From CAVQXR01 sp963717955 (lineage in GTDB: Bacteria; Actinomycetota; Thermoleophilia; Gaiellales; Gaiellaceae): DNA of 64,000 nucleotides. The notes below the pieces were generated by a model. The model had not been told where the DNA came from and made no database searches. It saw only the letters and a list, made by a program, of their open reading frames with translations. Position numbers and translations under genes: made by a program. Of the stretch, positions 44,977 to 53,206 are shown one piece after another. Positions within the stretch are counted from its first letter, which is position 1. Every line of letters begins with the position of its first letter. The stretch covers positions 1,736,001 to 1,800,000 of the forward strand of contig CAVQXR010000001.1 of NCBI GenBank assembly GCA_963717955.1. Direction: 5' to 3'.

Positions 44977-46014
44977 ATGACCACGAACTCCCCGGCCGAT
45001 CGAACGGAGACGACGCCCCCGACCCGGGTCGCCGCGCCCGCGGCAGCGGCGGCAGTCCAAGCCGAGGGGCTCGTGAAGCGCTACGGCACGACCGTCGCGC
45101 TGGACGGGCTCTCGTTCACGGCCGGCACCGGCGAGATCCTCGGCGTGCTGGGCCGAAACGGCGCCGGGAAGACGACGGTGATCCGTATCCTGACGACGAT
45201 CCTGCCCCAGGACCGCGGCACGTTTGCCATTGCCGGCGTTCCCGGCACGCGGCCGGCGGAGATCCGAGGTCGGATCGGCGTCCTCCCCGAGAGCGCCGGC
45301 TACCCCGAGGGACAAACGGGCGGAGAGTTTCTGCGCTACCACGCGCGCCTCTACGGTCACTCGCGGGTCAGTGCCGGCGCCGTCGCCGACGCCCTGCTCG
45401 CCGACGTCGGCCTCGCCGACCGACGCGATTCGCTCATCGGCCACTACAGCCGCGGCATGCGCCAGCGGCTCGGCCTCGCGCGGGCACTGGTCAACGAGCC
45501 GCAGGTCGTGTTCCTCGACGAGCCGACCATCGGCCTCGACCCGGCCGGGCAGCGCCAGGTGCTCGCGCTCGTGCGACGCATCGCGGGCGAGCGCGGCGCG
45601 ACGGTGCTGCTCAGCACGCACCTGCTCGCCGAGGTCGAGGAGGTCTGCTCGCGCGTCCTCATCCTCAATCGCGGCCGGCTCGTCGCGGCGGGCACCGTCG
45701 CCGAGGTCGCGGGCCGGGCCGCCGCTCCGCGGAGCGCCAGGCTCCGGGTCGCCGCGGATCGCGTCGAGCAGGCCGTCGATACCCTCGCAGCCACCCCGGG
45801 CTGCGCGCAGGTGGAGGCGGTGGCGGCCCAGCCCGGCTCGCTCGTCGCCACGCTCGGCAGCGCTGGCGACCCGTCGATGAACGACGGGCTCCGCGCGCTG
45901 GCCGACGCCGGGATCCCCGTCCTCGCGTTCGAGCTCGAGGGTGCCCGCCTCTCCGACGCGTTCCTCGAGATGACCGGGACCCCGCCCGCCGACGGGGACG
46001 GCGAGGCCCGGTGA
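44977..46014 (+). CDS. ABC-2 type transporter ATP-binding protein
   Basis: 345 residues. A 28-residue low-complexity N-terminus precedes the ATPase: Walker A GRNGAGKTTVIRILTTILPQ, Q-loop GVLPESAGYPEGQTGGEF, signature YSRGMRQRLGLARALV, Walker B VVFLDEPTIGLDPAG and H-loop STHLLAEVEEV. The C-terminal ~100 residues are an accessory domain typical of DrrA/NatA-type drug or ion exporters. Overlaps the permease gene by 4 nt. Preceded by paired 18-bp direct repeats that could be regulatory. Confidence 0.92.
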   Translation: MTTNSPADRTETTPPTRVAAPAAAAAVQAEGLVKRYGTTVALDGLSFTAGTGEILGVLGRNGAGKTTVIRILTTILPQDRGTFAIAGVPGTRPAEIRGRIGVLPESAGYPEGQTGGEFLRYHARLYGHSRVSAGAVADALLADVGLADRRDSLIGHYSRGMRQRLGLARALVNEPQVVFLDEPTIGLDPAGQRQVLALVRRIAGERGATVLLSTHLLAEVEEVCSRVLILNRGRLVAAGTVAEVAGRAAAPRSARLRVAADRVEQAVDTLAATPGCAQVEAVAAQPGSLVATLGSAGDPSMNDGLRALADAGIPVLAFELEGARLSDAFLEMTGTPPADGDGEAR

Positions 46015-46805
46015 GCGCCCCGGCTCCGACCGGCGGCGGTGGAGGCGCAGCGACGGTGGTCGCCGGCCAGGAGCTCCGCGACCTGTGGCTCGGAGGCCGG
46101 GCGCTGCTCATGACGGTCGGGTTCAGCGCCCTGCTCAGCGTGATCGCCTACCTGACGGCGACGAACACGGCGCTCAACTTCCTCGAGCAGCGCGAGTCGG
46201 TCAGCCTGACGCTCCAGATCGCGATCGGCGTCGGGTCGCTGCTCGCGCTGATCGCGGCAGCGGACATGTTCAGCGGCGAGCGCGAGCGGGGGACGCTCGA
46301 GGCCCTGCTGTTGACACCCGCCTCGCGGCTCCAGATGACGGGCGGGAAGCTGCTCGCGTCCCTGTCGCTCTGGCTCGTCGCGTTCCTCGTCACGATTCCC
46401 TACGTCTGGTTCCTCGGCCGGGGCGTCGGGGTGACCGGAGTCGCCCTGCTCACGGGTCTCGTGGTCGGCACGATCCTGGCGGTCTTCCTCGCCTCGCTCG
46501 GGATGCTGATCAGCGTCTTCGCCGGCTCGAACCGCGTGAGCCTCGCGCTCGGCCTTCTGCTCCTGCTCGCGCTGTTCGCGCCGACCCAGCTGCCCGCGGG
46601 AGCGCAGAAGGGCTGGGGCGAGACGCTCGTCGAGGCGGTCCCGGTCAGCGCCGGCGAGCGGTACGTCAGCAAGGTCGTCATCGACGGCCACGCCTGGGAT
46701 CAGGATCTCTCCCTGCTCGTCTCCCCGATCGTGGCGGCGGCTGTGCTGACCGTCGCCGCCCTGTTCGCCGGCAGCCGCTACCTGCGTCTGCGAGGCGGCG
46801 CCTGA
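46011..46805 (+). CDS. ABC-2 type transporter permease
   Basis: 264 residues, six helices. The features SGERERGTLEALLLTPASRL and LQMTGGKLLASLSLWLVAFL form the coupling helix of ABC-2 permeases. Further helices are VALLTGLVVGTILAVFLASL, MLISVFAGSNRVSLALGLLL and LVSPIVAAAVLTVAALFAG. GTG at 46011 overlaps the ATPase stop; the stop overlaps the next ATG by one base (TGATG). Substrate unknown. Confidence 0.88.
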   Translation: MSAPAPTGGGGGAATVVAGQELRDLWLGGRALLMTVGFSALLSVIAYLTATNTALNFLEQRESVSLTLQIAIGVGSLLALIAAADMFSGERERGTLEALLLTPASRLQMTGGKLLASLSLWLVAFLVTIPYVWFLGRGVGVTGVALLTGLVVGTILAVFLASLGMLISVFAGSNRVSLALGLLLLLALFAPTQLPAGAQKGWGETLVEAVPVSAGERYVSKVVIDGHAWDQDLSLLVSPIVAAAVLTVAALFAGSRYLRLRGGA

Positions 46806-47338
46806 TGCGGCGAGCCCTCGGAGCCGGGCTCGCCTCGGTCATGGCTGCGCTCGTCCTGGCCGCGGCGGCCAGCGGCGCGGATGCGGTCCCCGTGAGCGTC
46901 ACGGCCGAGCCGACGCAGGTCTCGGCCCGTCTCGGGGACGCCTTCACCTTCGAGACGACGATCACGAACGCGGCCGAATTGGAAACCGCGCCGCTGATCG
47001 CCCACCTCAACCTCCTGAGCCTGCGCAACGACGTCTACGTCGACCCGGAGGACTGGTCGCCGCAGCGGACGCGCTACCTCGGGACGATTCCCACCGGCGA
47101 GTCACGCACGCTCACCTGGGCGCTCGAGGCCGTCAACGGCGGCAGCCTGGTCGCGTACGTCACGGTCGTCGAGGAGGAGAGCCCGACGCTCGAGCCGGCG
47201 ACGAGCCCGCCGGTCCAGATCGACATCGTGATCCGCGACACGCTGAGCTCGGACGGCATCCTCCTGCTCGCGCTCGGCGTACCCCTCGCACTCGGTGTCA
47301 CCGCCGGTGTGATCCGGATCAAGCGCATGCGGCGGTAG
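46805..47338 (+). CDS. Secreted/anchored beta-sandwich protein of ABC exporter operon
   Basis: 177 residues. Signal peptide (ALGAGLASVMAALVLAAAAS), then an Ig-like beta domain (VSVTAEPTQVSARLGDAFTF, TTITNAAELETAPLIAHLNL, GTIPTGESRTLTWALEAVNG) and a C-terminal helix LLLALGVPLALGVTAGVIRI with a basic tail, giving an extracellular domain anchored at its C-terminus. It resembles CARDB/DUF11-like adhesin domains. One-base overlap with the permease marks it as the third operon gene and probably an exporter partner. Confidence 0.7.
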   Translation: MRRALGAGLASVMAALVLAAAASGADAVPVSVTAEPTQVSARLGDAFTFETTITNAAELETAPLIAHLNLLSLRNDVYVDPEDWSPQRTRYLGTIPTGESRTLTWALEAVNGGSLVAYVTVVEEESPTLEPATSPPVQIDIVIRDTLSSDGILLLALGVPLALGVTAGVIRIKRMRR

Positions 47339-47422
47339 GGCGGCCCGGGCGGGCATACGGTTTCGCCAGCCCACCGGTCGCGCCAGCGAGATCGCGTCAG
47401 CGCACAGCGGGCGACTCTCGTC

Positions 47423-47701
47423 TCAGGAGCTCACCTCGTCGACGTAGTCGATCTGCAGCGACGTCAGGTCGATCCCGTCGCTCGCCATCGCTTCCGCGAC
47501 CACGGGGTTCTCGACGGCAGCGTGGGCGGCTGCGGACGAGTCGAAGGTCTCCTCGAGGACGACGAGGTTCCGGTCATCCTGTCCCCGCCAGACCCGGTGG
47601 GTCCGCACGTCGCTTCCGAGCGGTCCGGCGAGCGCCCGCCCGTACCCCTCGCTCCAGGCGTCGAAGTCGGCAACCCGGAACCGGTAGATCACGGTCGTCA
47701 T
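47423..47701 (-). CDS. Ferredoxin-like alpha-beta barrel (ABM/cyclase-like) protein
   Basis: 92 residues: MTTVIYRFRVADFDAWSEGY, LVVLEETFDSSAAAHAAVEN and LQIDYVDEV, the pattern of the dimeric alpha-beta barrel fold used by antibiotic biosynthesis monooxygenases and related small enzymes. Catalytic residues are not diagnostic. Standalone; divergent from the vapBC pair. Confidence 0.6.
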   Translation of the reverse strand: MTTVIYRFRVADFDAWSEGYGRALAGPLGSDVRTHRVWRGQDDRNLVVLEETFDSSAAAHAAVENPVVAEAMASDGIDLTSLQIDYVDEVSS

Positions 47702-47790
47702 GTCCGCTCCCCCGTTTGCTTGTGGCGAGTGATGCTACGCAGGCGGGGAATCACGGGACGACCTCGCCGATGATGCGATATGCTCCCCTC

Positions 47791-48024
47791 ATGAAGCGAA
47801 CGACGGTGATGTTCCCCGACGAGATCGACGCACGCCTTCGCCTCGAGGCGCGGCGCCGCGGGGTGCCCGTCGCCGAGGTCGTCCGCGAAGCGGTCGAGCG
47901 CCACCTCCCGGCCCCGGAGCCGGGGCGCCCGCTGTCCTTCTTCGGCGTGGGCGCCGGTGGGCCGGCAGACGCCAGCGAGCGCGTCGATGAGTACGTCCGG
48001 CTCGCCGTTCGCCGGCGCGACTGA
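47791..48024 (+). CDS. vapB: Ribbon-helix-helix antitoxin (VapB-like)
   Basis: 77 residues from the ATG at 47791: MKRTTVMFPDEIDARLRLEA, the RHH DNA-binding strand and first helix, then GVPVAEVVREAVERHL. The C-terminal tail (LSFFGVGAGGPADASERVDE) would fold around the toxin. It overlaps the PIN toxin start by one base. Such antitoxins repress their own operon. Confidence 0.85.
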   Translation: MKRTTVMFPDEIDARLRLEARRRGVPVAEVVREAVERHLPAPEPGRPLSFFGVGAGGPADASERVDEYVRLAVRRRD

Positions 48025-48437
48025 TGCTGGTCGTCGACGCGGGCCCGCTCGTCGCCGCCGCCGCGACCGCCGATCGCAACCACGAGCGCTGCGTGGCGCT
48101 CCTGTTGCAGGCGCCGCGACCGCTGATCGTCCCGGCCCTCGTCGTCACCGAGGTCGCCTACTTCCTCGGCGATCGGATCGGCCACTCGGCCGAGCAGGCG
48201 TTCGCCCGCTCGCTCCGCGAGGGGGAGCTGCTGGTCGAGCCGGTCGAGCCCTCCGACTGGGCCCGGATCGCCGAGCTGCTCGACACCTACGCCGACCTGC
48301 CGCTGGGCATCGTCGACGCCTCGGTCGTCGCCGCCTGCGAGCGGCTCGGCGTTACGACGCTCGCGACCCTCGACCGCCGGCACTTCGCGGTCGTGCGCCT
48401 GCGTCACGGCGGGACGCTCACCCTGCTCCCCGACTGA
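48024..48437 (+). CDS. vapC: PIN-domain ribonuclease toxin (VapC-like)
   Basis: 137 residues with the acidic PIN site: VDAGPLVAAA (Asp near 5), VVTEVAYFLG (Glu near 45), PLGIVDASVVAA (Asp near 97) and LATLDRRHF (Asp near 115). VapC enzymes cut tRNA or rRNA when free of antitoxin. The one-base overlap with the RHH gene (TGATG) is the classic toxin-antitoxin layout. Confidence 0.88.
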   Translation: MLVVDAGPLVAAAATADRNHERCVALLLQAPRPLIVPALVVTEVAYFLGDRIGHSAEQAFARSLREGELLVEPVEPSDWARIAELLDTYADLPLGIVDASVVAACERLGVTTLATLDRRHFAVVRLRHGGTLTLLPD

Positions 48438-48508
48438 CAGCTCCGGCGCCCGCGATCTCGGCGCCGACGCGGGGATCGACCTCTACCACGCCCGCCGAAC
48501 CGGGCCTG

Positions 48509-48539
48509 TAATATGAAACCGAATGGTTGTAAGTCAACC
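48509..48539 (+). promoter_or_regulatory. Probable promoter and operator of ArsR-type gene, overlapping its start
   Basis: TAATAT at 48509-48514 is a good -10 placed 8 nt before the ATG at 48523, implying a leaderless message. GGTTG-TAAGT-CAACC at 48525-48539 is a perfect inverted repeat inside the first codons and is a likely autorepression site. Confidence 0.45.
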
Positions 48540-48873
48540 TGACCGGGAGCGAGCCGACCGGCTCTTCCATGCTCTGGCCGACGCCACGCGACGCGACATC
48601 GTCGCGATCGTGCTGCACGAGGAGCAGAGCGTGTCCGACCTTGCGCGCCGCTATCCGATCAGCTTCGCCGCCGTCCAGAAGCACGTGGCGGTGCTGGAGC
48701 GGGCCGATCTCGTGACCAAGCAGCGGCGGGGGCGGGAGCAGCTCGTGCGCGGCAACGTCGACACGGTCCGACGGGCACACGGCCTCCTCGACCGCCTCGA
48801 GGCCGTGTGGCGCGAACGGATCGACCGCCTCGGCGATGTCCTTGTCCAACCCCAGGAAGGAGCACCCCGATGA
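48523..48873 (+). CDS. ArsR-family transcriptional regulator (SRPBCC-linked)
   Basis: 116 residues. Winged helix: LFHALADATRRDIVAIVLHE, SVSDLARRYPISFAAVQKHV (recognition helix) and LERADLVTKQRRGREQLVRG. There is no cysteine metal site, so it is of the ArsR subgroup that controls adjacent AHSA1/SRPBCC genes. Overlaps the next gene by 4 nt. An inverted repeat overlaps its own start codon region. Confidence 0.88.
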   Translation: MVVSQPDRERADRLFHALADATRRDIVAIVLHEEQSVSDLARRYPISFAAVQKHVAVLERADLVTKQRRGREQLVRGNVDTVRRAHGLLDRLEAVWRERIDRLGDVLVQPQEGAPR

Positions 48874-49355
48874 GCGTCACCGGCGTCCAGAAGAACCCCG
48901 AGGCGCTGACGATGTGCATCACGGCGACCTTCGACGCCCCGCTCGAGCAGGTCTGGGGCGTGTGGGCCGACCCGCGGAAGCTCGAGCGCTGGTGGGGCCC
49001 GCCGACCTATCCGGCAACGGTCCTCGACCACGAGCTCACGCCCGGAGGGCGCGTGACCTACTACATGACGGGCCCCGAAGGCGACCGGCACAGAGGCTGG
49101 TGGCGAGTGCTCTCGGTCGAGCCGCCGCACCGTCTCGAGTTCGAGGATGGCTTCTCCGACGCCGCCGGCGAGCCCGACCCGAACATGCCGACCATGACCA
49201 TCCGGGTGTCCCTGGCGGAGCTCGAGGACGGCGGCACGACCATGGCGATCGAGACGACGTTCCCGACCCTCGACGCCATGGAGACGATCCTCGCGATGGG
49301 CGCAGAGGAGGGCATGACGCTCGCCATCGGCCAGATCGACGGGGTGCTCGGCTGA
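48870..49355 (+). CDS. SRPBCC/AHSA1-domain protein
   Basis: 161 residues from ATG 48870, preceded by AGGAAGGAG. The helix-grip fold is evident: ATFDAPLEQVWGVWADPRKL, RWWGPPTYPATVLDHELTPG, GRVTYYMTGPEGDRHRGWWR and a long C-terminal helix MAMGAEEGMTLAIGQID-like at 145-160. Such proteins bind hydrophobic ligands or act as Hsp90-activator-like domains. The overlap with the ArsR gene is the widespread ArsR-AHSA1 pairing. Confidence 0.85.
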   Translation: MSVTGVQKNPEALTMCITATFDAPLEQVWGVWADPRKLERWWGPPTYPATVLDHELTPGGRVTYYMTGPEGDRHRGWWRVLSVEPPHRLEFEDGFSDAAGEPDPNMPTMTIRVSLAELEDGGTTMAIETTFPTLDAMETILAMGAEEGMTLAIGQIDGVLG

Positions 49356-49480
49356 GCCCACGTGCACGCCACCCCAGCGCGCCGCCGTTGGAGGAGGGCA
49401 TCCGACGCGGTGCCGAGAGTCCAGCGGCCACCCGGGCTCGTCGGGATCGCGGCGAGCGAGTACAACCTGAAGGGAGTCCC

Positions 49481-50125
49481 ATGAGTGGTTACGCGGTCGC
49501 TCACCTCGACGAGATCGACGAGATCGACGACGGGCGCTGCCCGTGGCGACCCGTCCGGCACCACTTCGGCATCACGTCCTTCGGTGTCAACGTCTGGACG
49601 GCCCGTGAGGCGGGCGACCGGATCATCAACGAGCACGACGAGTCGGAGCCGGACGCGAACGAGGAGCTCTACCTCGTTCTTCAGGGGCGCGCCGTGTTCG
49701 AGCTCGACAGCGACCGGGTGGTCGCGCCCGCCGGCACCCTCGTCTTTGCTCGTCCCGGCGTGCAGCGAACGGCGGTCGCCGAGGAGCCCGAGACGACGAT
49801 CATCGCGCTCGGCGGCACCCCGGGGAAGGCGTACGAACCCGACGGCTGGGAGCTCTGGGCCCCGCTTGCCCCTCTCTACGAGACGGGCGAGTACGCCGAG
49901 CTGGCTGACCGCCTACGCGTGCTGGTCGAAACTCATCCGCAGTACACCGGGCTCGTCTACAACCTCGCCTGCTGCGAGAGCCTCGCCGGCCGTGCGACCG
50001 ACGCGGTCGACGACCTCCGGCGCGCGATCAGCGTGTCGGAGCGGTTTCGCGCGTTGGCACAGGACGATTCGGACTTCGATCCGATCCGCGACGAGCCCGC
50101 ATTCAAGGAGCTGGTCGAGCGCTAG
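49481..50125 (+). CDS. Cupin protein with C-terminal TPR-like extension
   Basis: 214 residues. The cupin barrel (residues ~15-110) has NEELYLVLQGRAVFELDSD and VVAPAGTLVFARPGVQRTAV, with an ESEPDANEELY acidic stretch. Residues ~130-214 are helical (YAELADRLRVLVETHPQYTG, LVYNLACCESLAGRATDAVD, DLRRAISVSERFRALAQDDS), typical of the single TPR unit in actinobacterial cupin-TPR proteins. Metal ligands are only partly conserved. Function unknown. AAGGGAG precedes the ATG. Confidence 0.75.
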   Translation: MSGYAVAHLDEIDEIDDGRCPWRPVRHHFGITSFGVNVWTAREAGDRIINEHDESEPDANEELYLVLQGRAVFELDSDRVVAPAGTLVFARPGVQRTAVAEEPETTIIALGGTPGKAYEPDGWELWAPLAPLYETGEYAELADRLRVLVETHPQYTGLVYNLACCESLAGRATDAVDDLRRAISVSERFRALAQDDSDFDPIRDEPAFKELVER

Positions 50126-50251
50126 GCGGGTCGCCGCGCACGGGCAGGCAGACCGGGCCGCCCAAGCTCCTTGCCGAACAGCGTGCGAGGGACGGAAACG
50201 GGTGCCGCGCGTTCTGGGCCGCTCCGGGCCAGGTCCGCCTAAGCTACCGGT

Positions 50252-50695
50252 ATGGGCGCGCTGACCTGGCAGGCGGAGACGGCGTCCCTGGGGATCGCGG
50301 GCCGGGCGCTTGCACGCGTGCGCGACCGCACGTTCGTCGTCGACGACTACGCGATGCCTCCGTACAACGGGCCTGGCGAGGAGCCCGGTGCGGCGGAGCT
50401 CTTCCTCGCCGGTGTGACGACGTGCGCGGTGCTCATGCTCGAGCGGATCGCGCGTGCGGACGGGCTCCCGCTCGCCCACGTGCGCGCGAGCATGGAAGCC
50501 TCGCGGGACCCCGACGCGCAGCCACCCGGTGCGCCGCCGACCTTCGACAGCGCACGCCTCACCTTCGCCTTGCGCGGACTGACACGGGAACAGGCCGGCC
50601 AGCTCGTGGAGACGTTCAAGGGCAGGTGACCGCTCTACGGGTCGGTCGCGGTCGCGACCCCGGACACGACGGTGGAGTTCGTGCTCGAGGACTGA
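50252..50695 (+). CDS. OsmC-family peroxidase-like protein with in-frame UGA at catalytic Cys (selenoprotein candidate)
   Basis: Read through the UGA at 50627-50629, the frame gives 147 residues; stopping there gives a 125-residue protein missing the family's C-terminus. The peroxidatic cysteine lies in AGVTTCAVLMLERIARAD (Cys58). Residue 126 is the UGA in VETFKGR-U-PLYGSVAVATPD, precisely where OsmC proteins have the second Cys (CPLYG/CPVYxT). Homology continues to VEFVLED and a natural UGA at 50693-50695, 7 nt before the convergent neighbour. A hairpin follows the UGA. OsmC proteins reduce organic hydroperoxides. Alternatives are a substitution error or a nonsense mutation. Confidence 0.75.
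50639..50660 (+). promoter_or_regulatory. Candidate bacterial SECIS hairpin downstream of in-frame UGA
   Basis: GGGTCG (50639-50644) pairs perfectly with CGACCC (50655-50660), enclosing the 10-nt loop GTCGCGGTCG. The loop begins 16 nt after the UGA and has G as its first base, as bacterial SECIS elements require. A competing 5-bp stem GACCG/CGGTC (50628-50632 with 50643-50647) includes the UGA itself. Confidence 0.45.
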
Positions 50696-50702
50696 TCCCC
50701 GT

Positions 50703-51671
50703 CTACAGGTAGCGGCGCGCCGCAGCGACGCGATCGAGCCTCGGCGCCAGCGGGACGGTGCGGACGGCGCTGTTCGAAGCAGGCGACTCCACGATCCGTC
50801 CACCACCTGCGTAGATCGCGACGTGGCTGATGGTGCCGGTCCCTCCCGGGCCGGCGAAGAACACGAGGTCGCCGGGCGCGAGGGCTCGCAGCGAGACAGC
50901 ACGGCCGACCTGTGCCTGGGCGTCGGCGTCCCGGGGGAGAGTGACGCCGTGGCGGCGGTACACCGCGTAGGTGAGCCCCGAGCAGTCGAAGCCCCACGCG
51001 GAGACCCCGGCCCAGAGGTAGCGCACGCCGGTGAACCGTTGTGCCGTCGAGACGACCTGCTCGCCTGACGGAGGGGGCAGCGTCGATCCTCGCGGCACGA
51101 GCGCCACCGCCGACCGCGCAAGCGTGAGGATCGACCCGTGCGGGGTCGCGACCCGGACCTGCTGCGACGTCGCTGCGACGACCGGCAGCCGTGTCCCGAA
51201 GCTCAGCTCCAGGATCCGCCGGCCCGTCCCGCTGCGAAGCCACGCCGTCCGGGCCGTCACGATCGCGACCGTCGCCCCGCTCAGCCCGGCGAGCGTCGGG
51301 CTGGCGGTCACCTGCACGCTCGGCACCCATCCGGGATACCCGCGTGCGTCTCGCGGCGTCGGCTGGCTCGGGACGACGATCCTGCTCCAGGAGCCGCGGC
51401 GTTCGAGCACGAGGACACGGGTGCCATAGAGCGCCTGGGTCTCGAGCTTTCCTACCAGCCCGCGGCGCTCGGCCGTCGTCAGCGAGCCGGTCCAGCGTGC
51501 GATGCCGACCGGGTCAGTCAGCGAGGGCGCATCGATCGTCCTCGCGATCCCGGGCCGAACCCAGAGCGTTGCGACCGACACGTCCACGTACGCCTCGGTC
51601 GCCGCCGCGCTCGCCGGCCCGGCGACGGCAACGACCGCGGTGAGCACGAGCAGGAGCGCGAGCGTCCGCAT
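50703..51671 (-). CDS. NlpC/P60 cell-wall endopeptidase with SH3-like domains
   Basis: 322 residues from ATG 51671. Signal peptide MRTLALLLVLTAVVAVAGPA. SH3b-like wall-binding regions (TLWVRPGIARTIDAP; TAWLRSGTGRRILELSFG) precede the NlpC/P60 domain: GVRYLWAGVSAWGFDCSGLT (catalytic Cys), LAPGDLVFFAG, TGTISHVAIYAGGGRIVESP (catalytic His). It cleaves gamma-D-Glu to diamino acid bonds in peptidoglycan stems outside the cell. Convergent with the OsmC gene, 7 nt apart. Confidence 0.9.
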   Translation of the reverse strand: MRTLALLLVLTAVVAVAGPASAAATEAYVDVSVATLWVRPGIARTIDAPSLTDPVGIARWTGSLTTAERRGLVGKLETQALYGTRVLVLERRGSWSRIVVPSQPTPRDARGYPGWVPSVQVTASPTLAGLSGATVAIVTARTAWLRSGTGRRILELSFGTRLPVVAATSQQVRVATPHGSILTLARSAVALVPRGSTLPPPSGEQVVSTAQRFTGVRYLWAGVSAWGFDCSGLTYAVYRRHGVTLPRDADAQAQVGRAVSLRALAPGDLVFFAGPGGTGTISHVAIYAGGGRIVESPASNSAVRTVPLAPRLDRVAAARRYL

Positions 51672-51834
51672 GGAGTCAGTATGCGCCCTCGCACCCGGCC
51701 CCGGCATCGGTGGCCGCACGGATCTGCGGCGCGGTTTCCCGCGCCGCTGCGTGGCGGGCCGAGGGCAGCGGAGCGGCCCTTCCCATCGACGGGGCGCAAA
51801 CGGCCGGATAAGTGGACGGGCCAGGCCCATCCAC

Positions 51835-52680
51835 TTACGTCATCAGCGCTCCATTCTCGGGCAGAAGCGCACCACCGTCCACGATGATCGTCTGACCGGT
51901 GACGTAGCTCGCCCCCTCGCTCGCGAGGTAGAGCATGGCGTGCGCGATATCCATGGGCGTACCCCAGCGCTTGAGTGGTATGAAGCGTGCCATTGCGTCT
52001 CGTTCTTCCGACGTAATCCCTGCCTCCGCACCCGGAGTGAGCACGAGCCCTGGCTCCACGCCGTTGACGGTGATCCCGTACGGCGCTAGTTCCATCGCGG
52101 CCGCACGGATGAAGCCGTTCAGCCCGGCCTTGGACGCACCGTAGTGAGCGAGACCGCCGATACCGGTCCGGTTGCCCGTCACTGACGACGTAAACAACAC
52201 GCGCCCGTTACGTCGCTCCTTCAGGTGGGGCAAGCATGCCTTCGTCAGGCGAAAGGCACTCGTCAGGTTCACCTCCAACACGTCGTTCCAGTCACGGTCC
52301 TCCATCGTTTCCAGCGGTTGGAATGGGTATATCCCGGCGTTGTGCACCAGGACATCGATGGCCCCGAATCGCTCCACCGTTCCGAGAACCACCGACTGCA
52401 CGCCCGCCGGGCCGCTGATGTCGGCAACGATCCCGTGGGCCGTGCCACCCGAGCTTGCGATTTCGGCCACTACTCGCTGCACGTGGGTCTCAGTCCGGGC
52501 GTTCACGCTGACAAGCGCTCCTTCGCCCGCAAATAGCTTGGCGACGGACTCGCCAATTCCCTGCCCCGCGCCCGTGACAATGACTACCTTGCCCGCCAGC
52601 CCAGAGGAGGCTGGCCGATCCGCAACGGGCTCGGGCTCAGCCCACTCGTGCTCCGTCACGTCCGCCCCCTTCGCGAACAT
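51835..52680 (-). CDS. Short-chain dehydrogenase/reductase (SDR)
   Basis: 281 residues from the ATG 52680; the open frame extends to 52899 without a convincing start. The cofactor motif is VVIVTGAGQGIGESVAKLFA. After it come LVHNAGIYPFQP (NNAG-equivalent), LFTSSVTGNRTG (catalytic Ser) and LAHYGASKAGLNGFIRAAAM (YxxxK), and the end has DIAHAMLYLASEGASYVTGQ. It oxidises or reduces an alcohol/ketone; substrate unknown. Codon choice is less GC3-biased than in most of the window, suggesting this patch (51.8-56 kb) has a different history. Confidence 0.9.
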   Translation of the reverse strand: MFAKGADVTEHEWAEPEPVADRPASSGLAGKVVIVTGAGQGIGESVAKLFAGEGALVSVNARTETHVQRVVAEIASSGGTAHGIVADISGPAGVQSVVLGTVERFGAIDVLVHNAGIYPFQPLETMEDRDWNDVLEVNLTSAFRLTKACLPHLKERRNGRVLFTSSVTGNRTGIGGLAHYGASKAGLNGFIRAAAMELAPYGITVNGVEPGLVLTPGAEAGITSEERDAMARFIPLKRWGTPMDIAHAMLYLASEGASYVTGQTIIVDGGALLPENGALMT

Positions 52681-52924
52681 TGGCCGCCCACCCTGCGCGG
52701 TGGGCCGACAATAGGGCAATCTGCCGAGGCATGCGCTGCCGTCGGAAGACGTCCCCCCGGCGACTCTGACGACCCTGCCCCGCAGCTCGCGCCGCAGCGC
52801 CGTCTCAGCCGCCAGCAGCGGGTGCGCCCGCGGCTGACCCTTCGACCCTGCCGCCACGAGCCGCTCCGCCTCGATCGCCGCGCGGCCTGGCTCTGTCAAC
52901 CGCCGCTACATCGACGACGCGGCG

Positions 52925-53206
52925 TCAGGCTTCCCTGATTACCTCGAAGACGTCGGCGCTTTGCAGGGTGACCGGAGCGCCCGGTGGTGGACCCTGTCGG
53001 ATCACCTCCGCCCCAGCGCGGGCGTGCTCTTCGCTGTCGATCAGGATGATGCTGCGACCCTGCGACCCATCGCTTGACCGGAGCCAGACGCCTCGCACGA
53101 AGCCCTCCAGCGACTTCGCTCTGGGGATGGTGAACTCGTCAAGCAGCTTGGTCACTTCCTCGCCACGGCCGGACTCGATATCGACGGTTGTCACGATTCC
53201 GTGCAT
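52925..53206 (-). CDS. Small ABM-like dimeric alpha-beta barrel protein
   Basis: 93 residues: MHGIVTTVDIESGRGEEVTK, IPRAKSLEGFVRGVWLRSSD and GRSIILIDSEEHARAGAEVI. The pattern is that of antibiotic biosynthesis monooxygenase/EthD-like stand-alone domains. Its ATG overlaps by one base (TGATG) the stop of an upstream short frame encoding a single membrane helix. Function unknown. Confidence 0.65.
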   Translation of the reverse strand: MHGIVTTVDIESGRGEEVTKLLDEFTIPRAKSLEGFVRGVWLRSSDGSQGRSIILIDSEEHARAGAEVIRQGPPPGAPVTLQSADVFEVIREA

